From: Gyromitra esculenta
Lineage: Eukaryota > Ascomycota > Pezizomycetes > Pezizales > Discinaceae
Direction of reading: 5' to 3'
NCBI GenBank assembly: GCA_038503075.1
Contig: JBCAML010000011.1
Span: 62,001-126,000 of the forward strand
DNA length: 64,000 nucleotides
The notes beneath the pieces were generated by a model. It saw nothing but the letters and a program-made list of their open reading frames with translations. It ran no database searches and was not told the origin of the DNA. Shown piece after piece: positions 20,345 to 32,470 of this stretch. The position numbers and the translations under genes are program-made. Positions within the stretch are counted from its first letter, which is position 1. Each line of letters begins with the position of its first letter.

Positions 20345-23236
20345 TTAATTTTCCATTGACTCAAAAAAGTCTAGAAGAGATGTAAGAGAAGATATAGAAT
20401 GAGCAGAAATTGATGATAAAATATCAGACGAACCGGATGATGAAAGACTAACTAAGTCAGTGTTTGATTTGATAGGAAAGTTTGTTCTTGACTTCGAAAT
20501 AAATTCTGCAAGAGCAATTAAAAGGGAAATATTGTTCCACACTTGAGAATCTTCATCAATAGAATTTAAAAAGGGAATAAATAAATTTCTCTCGGATGAT
20601 AGAGCAAAACAGTGTAAAATTGCATGTGAAAAGTTTTGATTGCCTTCTCCGCAGAGAGGGCATGTAGAGGGCCCTGGGTGTGACCAGGAGGTGTGGGCAG
20701 CAAGATAGCTTTTGTGAGCTCTCATTTGATGGATACGGCCTGATATGAATTTCGAAAATTTCATAAACAGATGTGGAGTTGTAGTGGTAGGATACTTGTA
20801 GTATGAGGGTTGTGGGAGAAGGATGTCCCAGTCTTTGATGAGTTGAGCTAAAATAGCGTTGTTACTATTTTCTAGTATCATTGTACGGTTGGGATTTGGT
20901 TTGTCTAAGATAGGACCAAATGCTCCAGGGTAATAGTTGGCAGGGAGAAAATTCCATGCTTCGTTTGCGAGAGCGTCGATAATCAGAGGTCTAACTCAGC
21001 TTTTTGCTTTGGAGTTCCATGGTCTGGGTCTTCTGGCGCCGAGGCCTTTGAGATGAATTCTTAAAAGGGGAAGAGGTTTGCCATCGGCCTGAAAATTAGG
21101 AGGTAAACGGGCGGAGGCTGGGTTGAAGAGAACGGGCAGGGTGACTATACGAATTGCATGGCGCCTGCGGAGGTAAAGGGCATACGAACGAGTGGGCGGT
21201 AGAGAGGCTTCACGGGTGAGAGCTCCTATATTGGTTGATGAAAAGCAGTTTGTGATCCATCTGAGAACATTGTTCCAGAAGGGATCGATTTTGTTTAGAA
21301 TTGTAGCAGTTGGTGTGAGAACGTTCATCCCATACGTTAGTATGGGTCGAATGAGTCCCATTGCTAGTTTGCGAGCGTTGGAGCTTGTAAGCCCGGAGCC
21401 AGATGAAGAAAGAGATTTGATAGCGAAAAAGGTTTTTTGAGCTGCAGATAGTCTCTTTAAAAAGTGTGTATTGGTGTTAAAATTGTTGGATAGCCAGAAA
21501 CCTAGCCATCGTATGCAAAGTTGTGGGGTAAAGGTGGTTCCGTTAAGCTTAATGGAGACGCCTGGTGATGGGGGGAGGCGATTGTGGATGGTAGTCCAGT
21601 GAATGAGTTCAGTTTTTGGGATGGAAAATGAAACTTTTATAGCATTGCCTATGATATTAATATCGTTGGCAGCTTTTTCAAGGAGTTTTGCATTTTTCCT
21701 GGTTGAGTTGGAGAATACTGTGATGGCGAAGTCATCGACGTATGAAAAGGTGAATTTGTGATCATTGTGTAGATGAAGGGGAGAGACGTAGATGCAAAAT
21801 AGTAACGGGGATATGGGAGATCCTTGTGGGACGCCAACCGAGACAGGGATGAAGGTGCGTGGGTCTCACGGTTCAGTCCCTCGATAAGCCCTTCAGTATC
21901 CCTGAAGGTGAGCAGTGCTACTTAAGTGAGGTACTAACACGTTCGAAGAGTGCAGTGTGTCTACAAGTCCTACAGTGGGTATACTTCCAGGCGAAGTATC
22001 AGCGATGTTTCACAGCGACAGCAAAGGTTCTGAGGTAGAACCGAGATGGTATTTTAAAGTAATACAGGTAGAAGTAAAACGAGAACGTTGCTTAGGGAAA
22101 GAAAAGAAAGACAAACGAGAACGACCGAAATCCATCACTTAAATACCCCGCTTTCCTTAACAAAACTTATAACCGAAAAATAACCGAACAACAAAGAGAT
22201 TGTACAACCACCCAAACAATAATACAACCGACAACCAAGCCACGACTCATTATCCAAAATCAATCCATGAAAGTGGGGAGCCTTTAAACAGAAGGGCGCA
22301 TTCTTGATTGTTGAGAAAAGAGATAATCCAAGAGGTCATGTAAGATGGGATTCCATGATCGTGAAGTCTTTTTTCCAAAATATCGGAATTGACATTGTCG
22401 AAACCTCCTTTAATGTCAAGAAAGAGAGTGGAAACCTTTTTATCGGCTGCTTGGAGGAGTTGGATGTCATGGAGTACAGCAGATACTGCATCTCCTGTGG
22501 AAATTAGAGAAAGCGAGCCGCACTGGTTGGGATGAATAAGGCCATTGCTGCGTGAGAGGGAGGCGAGTCTAGTGGCAAAAATGCGTTCTAGAATTTTTGA
22601 GAGGGTTTCGAGTAAAACAATTACTCTGAAGGAGGATGGAGTATCATACGATCCTTTATTGGGTTTAGGGAGTACGATTCCGAAAGCCTTTTTAAGTTGT
22701 AGAGGGTGGTAGCCAAACCGTGCAAGAGGGTTTAGTAGGCTATGTATAATTTGGGGATTGATATTGTTAATCTTTTTCCAGATGCCATATGGAATGGTAT
22801 CGGGTCCCGGTGCGGATGAATTGGACGATCTACGGAGTGCGGAGGATATTTCGTCGAAATTAATTTCGATGAAATCTGAGTGAGAGAAATAAGGTGGTGG
22901 GGGAGGAATATTTCGTGGCGGAAAAAAATGATTGATAAGAGTTGAGGCAGGCTGGGATGGTGTTTCAATATTGGGGAGATTGGGAAAGGTATCGTTATTG
23001 GACGATGTTTTCATTCTCTTAGTTGCCCAGATATCTGATGGAGAAGCGGATGCGAGAAAAGAGTTCCAATGGTTCTTTTTGCATCTGGCGATTTCATGGA
23101 AGTAGGCATACTTGGCAGCGCATACTTCGGGAGAGGGGGGGGCTTTTGAGCCTTTGAAGTTTTGCTTGTGGGATCTGTCGACCGAGTGAAAGATTTTCCG
23201 GAGTTGCGAGAGCAGAGGAGTCCACCATTTTTTTGA
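20345..23236 (-). pseudogene. LINE-1 ORF2 fragment (reverse transcriptase and zinc finger)
   Basis: The pieces read as a LINE RT: PLPKPN-type start, FRVIVLLETLSKILERI, LFLDIKGGFDNVN (catalytic Asp), then after the solo LTR FSYVDDFAI (YxDD active site intact, near 21,735), a thumb region, and a C-terminal CCHC-type finger (CPLCGEGNQNFSHAILHC, about 20,620-20,675). Frameshifts near 20,890-21,000, 21,370-21,640 and at the LTR break the frame. Compared with LINE-2 it is a diverged copy of the same family. Confidence 0.85.
21864..22272 (-). repeat. Solo LTR of the A/B/C family in LINE-1 (409 bp)
   Basis: Flanked by a perfect 5-bp duplication GTGGG (21859-21863, 22273-22277). Removing the LTR and one copy restores the LINE sequence. 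It has all stem-loop units, with a B-like inner hairpin (loop GGATA) and a GAAGTAT/ATACTTC version of the second hairpin. Confidence 0.93.
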
Positions 23237-24522
23237 CCAGCAGGATATTCCGGAAGATACAAGGACTACATATAGGCATAAAGTCGCTGAACCGTAGGAT
23301 GAAGGGTCTATCATTTTTCTCGATAAGTAGAAAAAAAAAGCAGCTGAACAAGAGGGTCTGCATGTAGGACAGAATGTCGTGAGAACGGTTAATAATAATG
23401 GACAGCTGCAATCACGATTTTTTGTTGAGACATGCAGATCTAGGGACTAGGATCGTTGTGTCCAATGCGCCTACCTGTATATGCCTTGGGCTGGCGCTGA
23501 ACGCGCAGCCCAAAAAAATCCATGCGACCTAGTGCTTTCAGTACGTCCTGAGCTCCACGCAGCCTGATGCAGACCCCGTTTTTGCCGATAAAAGACAACA
23601 CCCTAAGTTTACAACAACAACTCTAGGTGCTCTAGAAACTTAGAATATAGCATATTGGAATATTTGGTTGCACAAAAAAAAAAACTTCAAGATTCTTAGA
23701 ATCGGTGGAGAAATTGTGCCTTTTTATCCGAAAGGGTGATTTCAAGGTAAAAGAAGTATCAGATCGCCTAGTTGAAATCATCTAGTTCTCTGACCATATT
23801 ATTCAGCTCTGCAAAACTAAAAACACGAGGCTTGCAATATACTTCTATAAGGTGATATATTATATTTTTTAGGTGCATTCGGGAAGCGTAGGGCATCAGT
23901 TTCGATTGTTGATGGGTGGTGAGTTTGAAAAATCCTCCCAGACCCTACAATAGTTCTACAGAGGGCTGTATGATTTGCTGATGCTAGCTGCGGAGAGCAC
24001 AGACCCTAGATATGCCATGTTTTTCTTGATCAGAGCGATATTGGGCTACTAAAATTTCTAACTACATACTCTAATCGCGTTTATGTCATATTCCCCCTGA
24101 CGTATTGCAGCTTAAAGGATATGGATGCGCGTGATATTGCGTCAGGTGGGAAAGCGAAGCTTGAATCCAGGTGAGATGAGAGGGGCTAGCAGCATGCGCA
24201 TCAGTCAGTCTAAGGTTTCCCCATATCCAATAACGTTCCGCAAATTTCCCCGCATTTTCTCATCAGTTTACTTTGGTCCACAATCGAAGGTAGAGCACAA
24301 GAAAGATAGCGATCGCTTAAGTATTTGTCATATCTCTTAAAGACAACAGAGGAGAAGCTCCTTTATTGCCTACGATATATACACAAGTCTAGCGGTCTAT
24401 ATATATAATACTACTGCTTATCTAAGCTATGTGTTGTGCCCCAACCACTATACCTACCATGAACTCTTACTGTATTACATTCTCCCTATATCTCCTGTAA
24501 TAGTAGTTATGCAAATGCGCAA
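23237..24522. other. No gene seen
   Basis: No coding region is supported. It holds a GC-rich hairpin near 23,487-23,510 (GGGCTG...CAGCCC) and A-rich stretches. Confidence 0.5.
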
Positions 24523-24524
24523 TA

Positions 24525-24667
24525 TCCCTTATGCTGGTACTCCGATGCTGCCAACATTAATCCGAGAAACTAAACCGTATTAGGAAAGACTCACACGCAA
24601 GCCACAAACCTAAGACCCTCCAAGACACTGTCTGGAAGGAAGTTGGCAGCATTACCAGCATAAGGGA
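24525..24667. mobile_element. MITE-like element, 143 bp, TA target site
   Basis: Terminal inverted repeats start TCCCTTATGCTGGTA and continue ATGCTGCCAAC on both sides (26 paired bases; the left arm has a 5-base insert CTCCG). The element is bounded by TA on each side (24523-24524 and 24668-24669), as in Tc1/mariner-derived MITEs. It has no coding capacity. Confidence 0.7.
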
Positions 24668-25587
24668 TAACGCGACTGCAGTAATTATTGGTTTCCGAGG
24701 AAAAGTGACTGGTCATGGTCAGTGTGCCATCGCAACAATAGTATCGATGTCACGAGCGACTAGGTAGTCAACATCATTGCGCGGGTATAATAGGTATTGT
24801 GAAGGTTGCAACCTTCATGAACGCCGAGAGCTTACACAAATATTACTTTTCTGCTAGAGAAGTTGTTGATGTGGAACAGCTGGTTTTACAGGGGTGTTTT
24901 GGTATTCGGGTCATGATTTGCACAGCTGCGCACAACTAAAACACCAATGCAACATCGATGTAGGGTAGGCCTAATATGATGTGCCCAATTGCAAAGAAGT
25001 TGCATCTGGCAATGCATTAGTTGGTAAATGAAACTGCCGACGTATGGCAGATAACGAGTCTCCTGGAAGGGGTCATGGAAAAGCATCAAAAGAATTGTAA
25101 ATGAGTCGATAAATGGACCATGCTGTTTCCAACAGGTGTACCCTAGAATCCGTTGACTATCACACCAACCCGGTTATTTTGTTCAGTTTCTCGAGTGGTA
25201 GAGCACAATCTATCTATATGCATCTAGCCCGCAAACTGGGGAAGAATTAATTCTATTCGGAACAAAATTTGAGCTTTTGTCTCCATATTGACCTTCTCTG
25301 GGCTTGACTGCACTTCGTTCTATTATTTTTTTGGGAAATTTTTGTTCGTCATCTCTATTACTGGGAAGAGGCAGCCTACACTGCTTGATAATTTATCACA
25401 AGAATTCTTGCACTTAGTTCTCGTTTATTTGGGGGAAGCAACAATAGTTTTCGTAAGAGTGGTACACTATCATTTTAATTCAACGGTGCCAACAACCCAA
25501 AGTGCATATCTCGAATCTCCAAACCTTTGCTAAATAACCAGAAAGACGATATCCGACAACCGCAAACAGCTCCATAACCTTAACTCC

Positions 25588-25881
25588 CTATTTTTCCAAG
25601 TGGCCCCCATCGATCCAGTCTTTGAAGAGCTGTAATTGCTCCTCAGGGAATCTCTTGGTGGGATCTGATTGAGCTGACGGTGGCATATCGGCGGCAGATA
25701 TTTGTTCATATATCTCTTTGGATTGCTGACGCACGCTGTCGTAGTCATCGAGCTCTAGGCCATATTTTTTCATCCCCTTAATCCAACCCTCGCCGACTCT
25801 CCTCCGTCTATCGGGAGGGAAGATCCAGGGCGGATTGGCGAACAAATCTGCAATATCGTTTTCCCACGTCGGAGGTGCCAT
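25588..25881 (-). CDS. Conserved hypothetical protein, 97 residues
   Basis: Single-exon frame. I chose the start at MAPPTWENDIADLF (25881) over an upstream in-frame Met (25977) because the conserved-looking part begins there. The chain has no signal peptide or membrane segment. It shows the pattern ...ADLF..P-WI....R..VG..WI..M..YG..L..YD.V......IY..I....MPP......FPEEQL..F..WI.GG. I recall small fungal proteins of unknown role with this layout; that is recollection, not a search. It stands alone between transposon-rich stretches. Confidence 0.65.
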   Translation of the reverse strand: MAPPTWENDIADLFANPPWIFPPDRRRRVGEGWIKGMKKYGLELDDYDSVRQQSKEIYEQISAADMPPSAQSDPTKRFPEEQLQLFKDWIDGGHLEK

Positions 25882-25977
25882 TTTATGGAACTGAGAACGG
25901 TATAAAGGGTAGAAGTATGTGTCTAATCTTTTTCGGGGCGAAGGCTGGGTGGGTTTCTTAACCAAAATACTGGGCAC

Positions 25978-27947
25978 CCACTTATCTTATATCTTGGGTC
26001 TGGTGCCCTTATTCTCCACCGGGTGAGTTCGCTACCTACCGCGTGTGAGGTCCTTTTACATGCAAAATATGACCGTTAAAGCTGAAGCCAAGTGGTGTTC
26101 GGGTGGGGATTGGATGATACGCTTGGTGGGCTGCTAGCTTCCTAGGTAGAAATAAGAATATTCATTGGTTCGGGTATTGGCGAGTCATGTCTTGCTATGC
26201 ACAGCGACGATATTTCAATCACGCTATTCACGGGAAAGCAAAGAAGTTGATAGTGCCTATTGTAGCCAATTAACGCCTAGAGAGCTGTACACTACTATTA
26301 TAACCCATTAGCCAAGACGCTCCATTGGTTTATCCCCGGCTGGTAACTGTGATCGTGATCCACTAGCTAGGGAGGACATACGTGTAGTTTTTCTTTTCAA
26401 GTTCTCCTCTTAAGCGAGCATAGAATCGTAAAAAGCACAATCCACATTGCGTACATATCAAATTAAGCTCGATTAGGTGCTAGGTACTTTCATATCTCCA
26501 CATTTTGGTTTCATGTGAACAACCTATCACTAGATAAGCAGGCTTCATTACAAATGGAATATTGAAATAAGACTAAGATTGTAGATTCTGGCGGTGTGTA
26601 ATACACTTCAAGTGAATCGCTGAAGATTTGTGGCTTAAGCATATGCTCCGTAACTCCCGTGATTGAAAAGAAATATCATCATTAGCGCAATACGTGGTAG
26701 AAACTATGGCATTTACCATGCCTAGCCCGCGAGGAGAACTCTAATTGGGCATACAAACTCGATACCTATCGGAGAGGGAAAAGGGACCATTCTCAGCCCT
26801 CCACGAATCTCGCACGTTTGCAAGATACAATCACCCGCCGGGTGAAGGTGAATCTTGTATGATGGAGGTCAAGGATTGGAAGCCGATAAAAGAGCTATAG
26901 CTAAGCTTGGGGTGTTAAGGGTAAATTAGTGCCCACTGCCAACACAACCATCTGCCAGAATCCACCGTCATTACGTGAAAAACTGTAGAGAGAAAACAGC
27001 CTCCCACAGGCCGGTCAAGAGATATCAAGAAATGCAATTCGCGGTTCATGTCCTTTGGCTAATTGATCCCGTGAGAATCAAGCATTCATGAGGTATGGAT
27101 GCGTTATCGAGGTTCCGATGATGACATTAGGAAGGCTTTGCACTATCCGACCAGATCTGACGTGTGTCTACAGGCTATAGGACCTATGCACAAATAAACT
27201 AAGATTAGTTATGATATTTTTTGCTCTTTTCTTTCTTTTTCGCATCCAAGAACTCCTTCCTAGAGAGACTTTTCAAATCTTTTTGCGGGTAGACCTATAC
27301 ACTAACTGGTTTGTTCGAAGGAGGCTCTTAAGAGTGTATCTACTTCAGCTATTACTTCATGTATGCTTGGTATCTAAAACCCCCAATTTCTGACCTGCAG
27401 AGTACTCGAAGACTCCTAAAATATAAAGAGGTCTTAGATGTCCGACTTTATGCACTCTCACAGTGCGAAAGTCTCGCTTTCAGACTGCAAAAACTCTCTA
27501 TTTACTGAGTGTGGTTCCGATGGCATGCGAGTCACTTAGGCTTATGTAAAGTGCCCCCAAAAGCTTTAGCCATCTGTATAATGGGCTGAAATTGTAGCTA
27601 CTATGAGAAAATTTCATGATAGGCCTCAATATATCATAATCGGCGAGGTCTTGTGCTAATATTAATGATGGTATTATAGTCAATTTATTAGCCCATCTTG
27701 CAGTTTTCCTCGTGTAAGATAAGGGTCGGTTTTTTGCTTTTTAGATTACTTGTAAAATATGCGAGGCGTGACGAAAGAAAGGAATTGATAGTGGGCTAAA
27801 AACAAAATCAGCCTCGATCTACTACACACTTGATCGTGAAATTATAACATCCAGAAGTATGTTGAAACCGAGGCGCCATAGCTGATAGATAGAAATTATG
27901 ATAACCCTTGAGTTTGTAGTCGATCTCGAATGCGCATCTTTTGCGGA
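25978..27947. other. No gene seen
   Basis: AT-rich, with no supported coding region. It contains one strong imperfect palindrome at 26818-26859. Confidence 0.5.
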
Positions 27948-28766
27948 TATTGCCATTTCTAGGTTTTTTTTTTTTTTTTTTTGTTAAATCATTGTTTCAT
28001 TGTTTTTATAAAAATGGTACAAGAATGCCACATGCAACCGAAGTTATAGCGTGAACAAAACCTTATAGTCCTCAACCCTCCGAAAAAAAACAAAACTTTT
28101 ATAACTGAAAAAATTTTCTTAAACAGAATTTCCCTATTTTGACAATCACTTGTCATAAACCAAATACTAGCGTGAAAAAGTTACTCCTCCATTAAATCAA
28201 AAAAATTTAAAAGAGATAAAAGAGATGATGTAGAATGAAGTGAAACAGATGATAAAATATCTGATGAGCCGGAAGAGGAAAAATTTGATAAAACAATTTC
28301 TTTAATTAAAGGAAAATTTGTTCTTGTTTTGGAAATGAATTCAGCAAGAGCAATTAGGGAAGAAATGTCGTTCCAAATTGGAGAGTCTGCATCTAAGGAA
28401 TTTATGAAGGGAATAAATAAATTTCGTTCGGATGACAGCGCAAAACAATGTAAAATAGCGTGAGAAAAGTTTTGAGAAGTGTCGCCACATAGGGGACAAG
28501 TTGTAGGGCCGTTATGAGACCAAGAGGTATGGGCCTTGAGGTAACTTTTATGAGCTCTCATTTGATGTATGCGACCAGCCATGAATTTCGAAAATTTCAT
28601 GAATAGATGAGGTAATAGTGATGTATGGTATGGGTAATAATCGGGACACGATGCATAGGAATCCCAATCTTTGATAAGTTGGGACGTATTAGCAGCGTTA
28701 CTGGCTTCGATTATTATTGCGCGGTTCGGGTTGGGTTTTTCCAGAATAGGACCCATAGCACTCGGG

Positions 28767-29216
28767 TCTCACGGTTCAGTCTCTCGCTAAGCCCTTCAGT
28801 ATCCCTGAAGGTGAGCAGTGCTACTTAAGCGAGATACCAACTCGTTCGAAGAGTGCGATGTTTTCTACAAGTTCTACGGGAGGTATACTTCAAGGCGAAG
28901 TATCGACGAGGTTTTCACAGCGACAGCAAAGGTTCTGAGATAGAACCGAAGTAGTATTGAAGTAATACAGGTAGAAGTGAACGAGAACGTTGCTTAAGAA
29001 AAGAAGAGAAAGGAAAACATGAACGGCCAAAATCCTTCACTTTAAATACCCCGCTTTTACAGTAGCACCAACAACAACCCGACAACAACCGAAACACAAA
29101 GACATTATCCCGATAACCAAAAGATACCCGAACAACAAAGAACTTATAAGACCATCAGAACAAATAACAAAACCAGTAACCAGACCACGATTCCTTTTCT
29201 AAGTCAATCCGTGAAA
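28767..29216 (-). repeat. Solo LTR of the A/B/C family in LINE-2, first (450 bp)
   Basis: Duplication TCGGG on both sides (28762-28766, 29217-29221). The terminal stem changes a C-G pair to T-A (TCTCG/CGAGA against CCTCG/CGAGG in C), a compensatory change. Confidence 0.92.
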
Positions 29217-31776
29217 TCGGGTAGTAATTGGCGAGGAGGAATTTCCACACTTCGTTTGCAAAAGAGTCAATGATTAAGGGTCGTACACGACTTTTGGCGT
29301 TTGAGTTCCACGGACGGGGTCTCCTGGCGCCTAGGCCTTTGAGGTGTATTCTTAATAGGGGGAGAGGGGTGCCATCAGCTTGAAAATTAGGAGGAAGGCG
29401 TGCGGAAGCAGGGTTAAAAAGTACTGGTAGGGTAGCTATGTGAATAGCATGGCGTCTCCTAAGGTAGTGCGCAAAAGGTAGCATAGGAGGGAGAGAGGAT
29501 TCCCTTGTTAGGGCGCCAATATTGGTAGAAGAAAAACAGTTTGTAATCCACCTGAGGACATTATTCCAAAAGGGGTTTATTTTGTTTAAGATTGAGGCTG
29601 ATGGTGTGAACACATTCATACCATAAGAGAGGATGGGACGAATGAGTCCCATGGCGAGTTTGCGAGTGTTGTGGCTTGTTAGGCCGGAACCGGAGAGTGA
29701 AAGGGATTTGATAGCAAAGAAAGCCTTTTGGGCTGAGGAAAGTCGTTTGAGGAAATGTGTGTTCGTGTTGAAGTTGTAGGATAACCAAAAGCCTAGCCAT
29801 CTAACACAAGTAAGGGGTAAAAAGGTATGACCGTTAAGATTAATAGCGGCTCCTGGGGTTGGTGGAAGACGATTATGGATTGTTGTCCAGTGAATGAGTT
29901 CGGTTTTAGGGATAGAAAAGTCAACCTTGATACTGTGACCGATTTGGTTAATATCGTATGCAGCTTTTTCAAGGAGTTTGGCATTTCTTCTGGATGAGTG
30001 AGAAAAGACCGTGATTGCAAAATCATTGACATAAGAGAATGTGAATTTAAAGTCATTTTGCAAGTGAAGAGGGGCAACGTAAATGCAAAAGAGAAGGGGT
30101 GAAATTGGGGAGCCCTGAGGAACTCCAACGGAGACTGGTAAAAAGGTACGGGGTGACCCCTTAAAAAGAAGTGCGCATTCCCGGGAGTGCAAAAAGGAGA
30201 TGATCCATGAAGTCATATATTGGGGAATATTATGATTTAGGAGTCTTTCTTTGAGAATGTGAGGGTTGACATTGTCAAAGCCCCCTTTGATATCAAGGAA
30301 GAGGGTTGAGACTTTTTTGTCGGCAGCTTGGAAGAGTTGTATATCATGTAACAGTGCAGAAACTGCGTCGCCCGTGGAGATGAGTGATAGAGATCCGTAC
30401 TGGTTAGGGTGAATAAGACCATTAGAATGGGAGAGAAAGGCAAGGCGTGTGGCAAAGATTCTTTCAAGGATTTTTGAGAGTATTTCGAGTAAGACAATTA
30501 CTCTGAAAGAGAACGGGGAGTCGTACAACTCCTTATTAGGCTTTGGGAGTACAATGCCAAAAGCTTTTTTGAGTTGGAGTGGGTGGTATCCGTAGCGCGC
30601 TAGTGGATTGAGGAGTTGATGGATAATTTGCGGGTTGATGGCATTAAGTTTTTTCCAAATACCGTAAGGGATGGTATCAGGGCTGGGTGCAGAGGAGCTA
30701 GAAGAGGAGCTAAGAGCATTAGAGATTTCGTCGAAATCTATCTCGATGAAATCGCTATGGGGGAAGTAGCTAGAAGCTGGTGGGTTTTCTTTTGGAGGAA
30801 AAAAATGCTCGATAAGAGTGGAGGCGAGTTGTGAGGGAGTATTAATATAGGGAAGATTAGGAAAAGCTTCGCTATTGGAGGAGGTTTTGAGTCTTTTAGC
30901 GGCCCAGATGTCTGACGGGGATGCTGATGCAAGAAAAGAGTTCCAGTGATTCTTTTTGCAACGGGCGATCTCATGGAAGTAGGCATACTTGGCTTTTTTG
31001 ACTTTTTCTGATGGAGGGGCCTTGGAGCCACGAAACTTAGCTTTGTGGGATCTGTCGACTGAGTGGAAGATTTTTCGGAGATCTGAGAGGGTAGGAGTCC
31101 ACCACTTCTTGGACCATATAGATGGTCTTTTCGTAGGGGTGCACGATGCGAGTGGGAGAGTGACAAGATTTAGGGATTCGCTGAACCATTTGTCAAGGTT
31201 AGGAAGATGGATTGGGGGAGGGATTCGAAGATCTTTTATGAGGGGCGTGAGTTTTTTCCAGTCGGTTTTGGACCATTCTGGTGAGGGGTTTGATATGAAG
31301 GATTTGGGGGTTGAGAGATGAATGGCAATGGGAATATGATCCGAGCCGGTGGAAGGTAGACTAGCGTTCCATTTTTTGATAAATGGAAAGATAAGTGAGT
31401 TGCCAAAACTAAGGTCTAGAACGCTTGGTCTTGAGTGTGAGTCGTATGGAAATCTTGTAAATACTCCAGGTGTATTGAGGCACTTGAAGGATGACTGATT
31501 TACAGACAGGTGGTATTTTTCCCCTTCGTTATACTCCTGAGAGGAGATGTTACGGAGGGGATCGGTTGAAGGATGATGGATGTTGAAGTCTCCTACAATG
31601 AGAGTAGGGATTGTGTAGCTAGTAAAAATTTTGGAATGATGGATAAAATGTCCGCCTGAGTCGAGTCTTGATCAATTGTAGATGTTCAAAATGTTTATGC
31701 TATACGTGAATTCGTTGAAGATTGGTTTTTTGAAGGTAAGGTGAACATTTAACATGTCATCTCTTGAGTAGTTTTC

Positions 31777-32184
31777 TCTCAAGGAGCAGGTTTCTTGTCA
31801 AGCTCTCGAGTATCCCTCGAGATGAGCAGTGCTACTTGAGTAGGAAACCAACAGCGAGAGTGTGTACGGAGATTCTACAGGCTCTACAAGGAAGTCAAGT
31901 TATGATGACTTGAGGGCAGCGACAGCGATAGGTTACGAGGTGTAACCGAGGATTGTATTGTGAAATACACGAGTAGACTATAGAAGACATTGCTTAAGGA
32001 AAGAAGAAGAAAAAGCGCAACAAGAGGGGAATTCCCTTCGCTTATATACCACATTTCAACTCCTTCGATGACAAAGACCTGACTCATGATAACAGAAACC
32101 CAAAGAAACAAAAGGAACACCGGTATGACACAACAACCACTAACCCCTGTTTCTAACCAACCAACGAAACATCCATCCATGAAA
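31777..32184 (-). repeat. Solo LTR of the A subfamily in LINE-2, second (408 bp)
   Basis: Duplication TTTTC on both sides (31772-31776, 32185-32189). Sense ends are TTTCATGG and CCTTGAGA. Inner hairpin CTCGAG/CTCGAG around loop GGATA; second hairpin GGTTAC/GTAACC around loop ACCTC. Confidence 0.92.
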
Positions 32185-32470
32185 TTTTCGACTAAAAAGC
32201 TAGTTTGGTAGGAATTGATAAAATCGATAGATATGTAGGTGCATACTCTGATTTTTTGATTGGGAAGCGTAGAGGGAATAAGGAGATAATATCCTGACGC
32301 CTTGAGTGGTTTGTTGTTCCATAGATAAGGATCTTGGATAGCGACAATTGAGGGAGTGGGTTTAAATGATGAAAATAAGGAGTGAAAGATTTTTGAGCTT
32401 CTAGCACAGTTGTGATGAATAACGGTGAAGGGAGGGAGACGAATGTTTTCGGAAGATGTATGAGGCATGA

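Larger units (their letters stand above)
20336..23236 (-). mobile_element. Tad-like LINE-1, 5'-truncated, with a solo LTR
   Basis: Minus-strand non-LTR retrotransposon. Homology with LINE-2 ends near 23,236, in the endonuclease-RT linker, so the 5' half is missing. The 3' end is cut by element D's LTR. A solo LTR sits at 21864-22272. Confidence 0.85.
28181..32468 (-). pseudogene. LINE-2 ORF2 (endonuclease-reverse transcriptase-zinc finger), inactive
   Basis: Starts MPHTSSENIRLPPFTVIHHNCARSS two bases after the ORF1 stop (TAA TC ATG). An AP-type endonuclease (AIQDPYLW, later GDFNIHH and GSDHIPIAI) is cut by a solo LTR and carries an in-frame TGA near 31,675. RT follows: FRVIVLLEILSKILERI, LFLDIKGGFDNVN, GVPQGSPISPLLF. 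At the catalytic box the sequence is FSYVNDF where LINE-1 has FSYVDDF, so one catalytic Asp is Asn (about 30,027). The C-terminal finger is CPLCGDTSQNFSHAILHC (about 28,440-28,500). A second solo LTR splits the region after the RT. Confidence 0.88.

Noticed and set aside
25178..25267. tRNA-like stretch with TGGTAGAGCAC and pairing ends (TTTTGTTC/GAACAAAA)
   Set aside because: No B-box or T-arm (GGTTCRANYCC) and no cloverleaf; at most a decayed tRNA-derived repeat.
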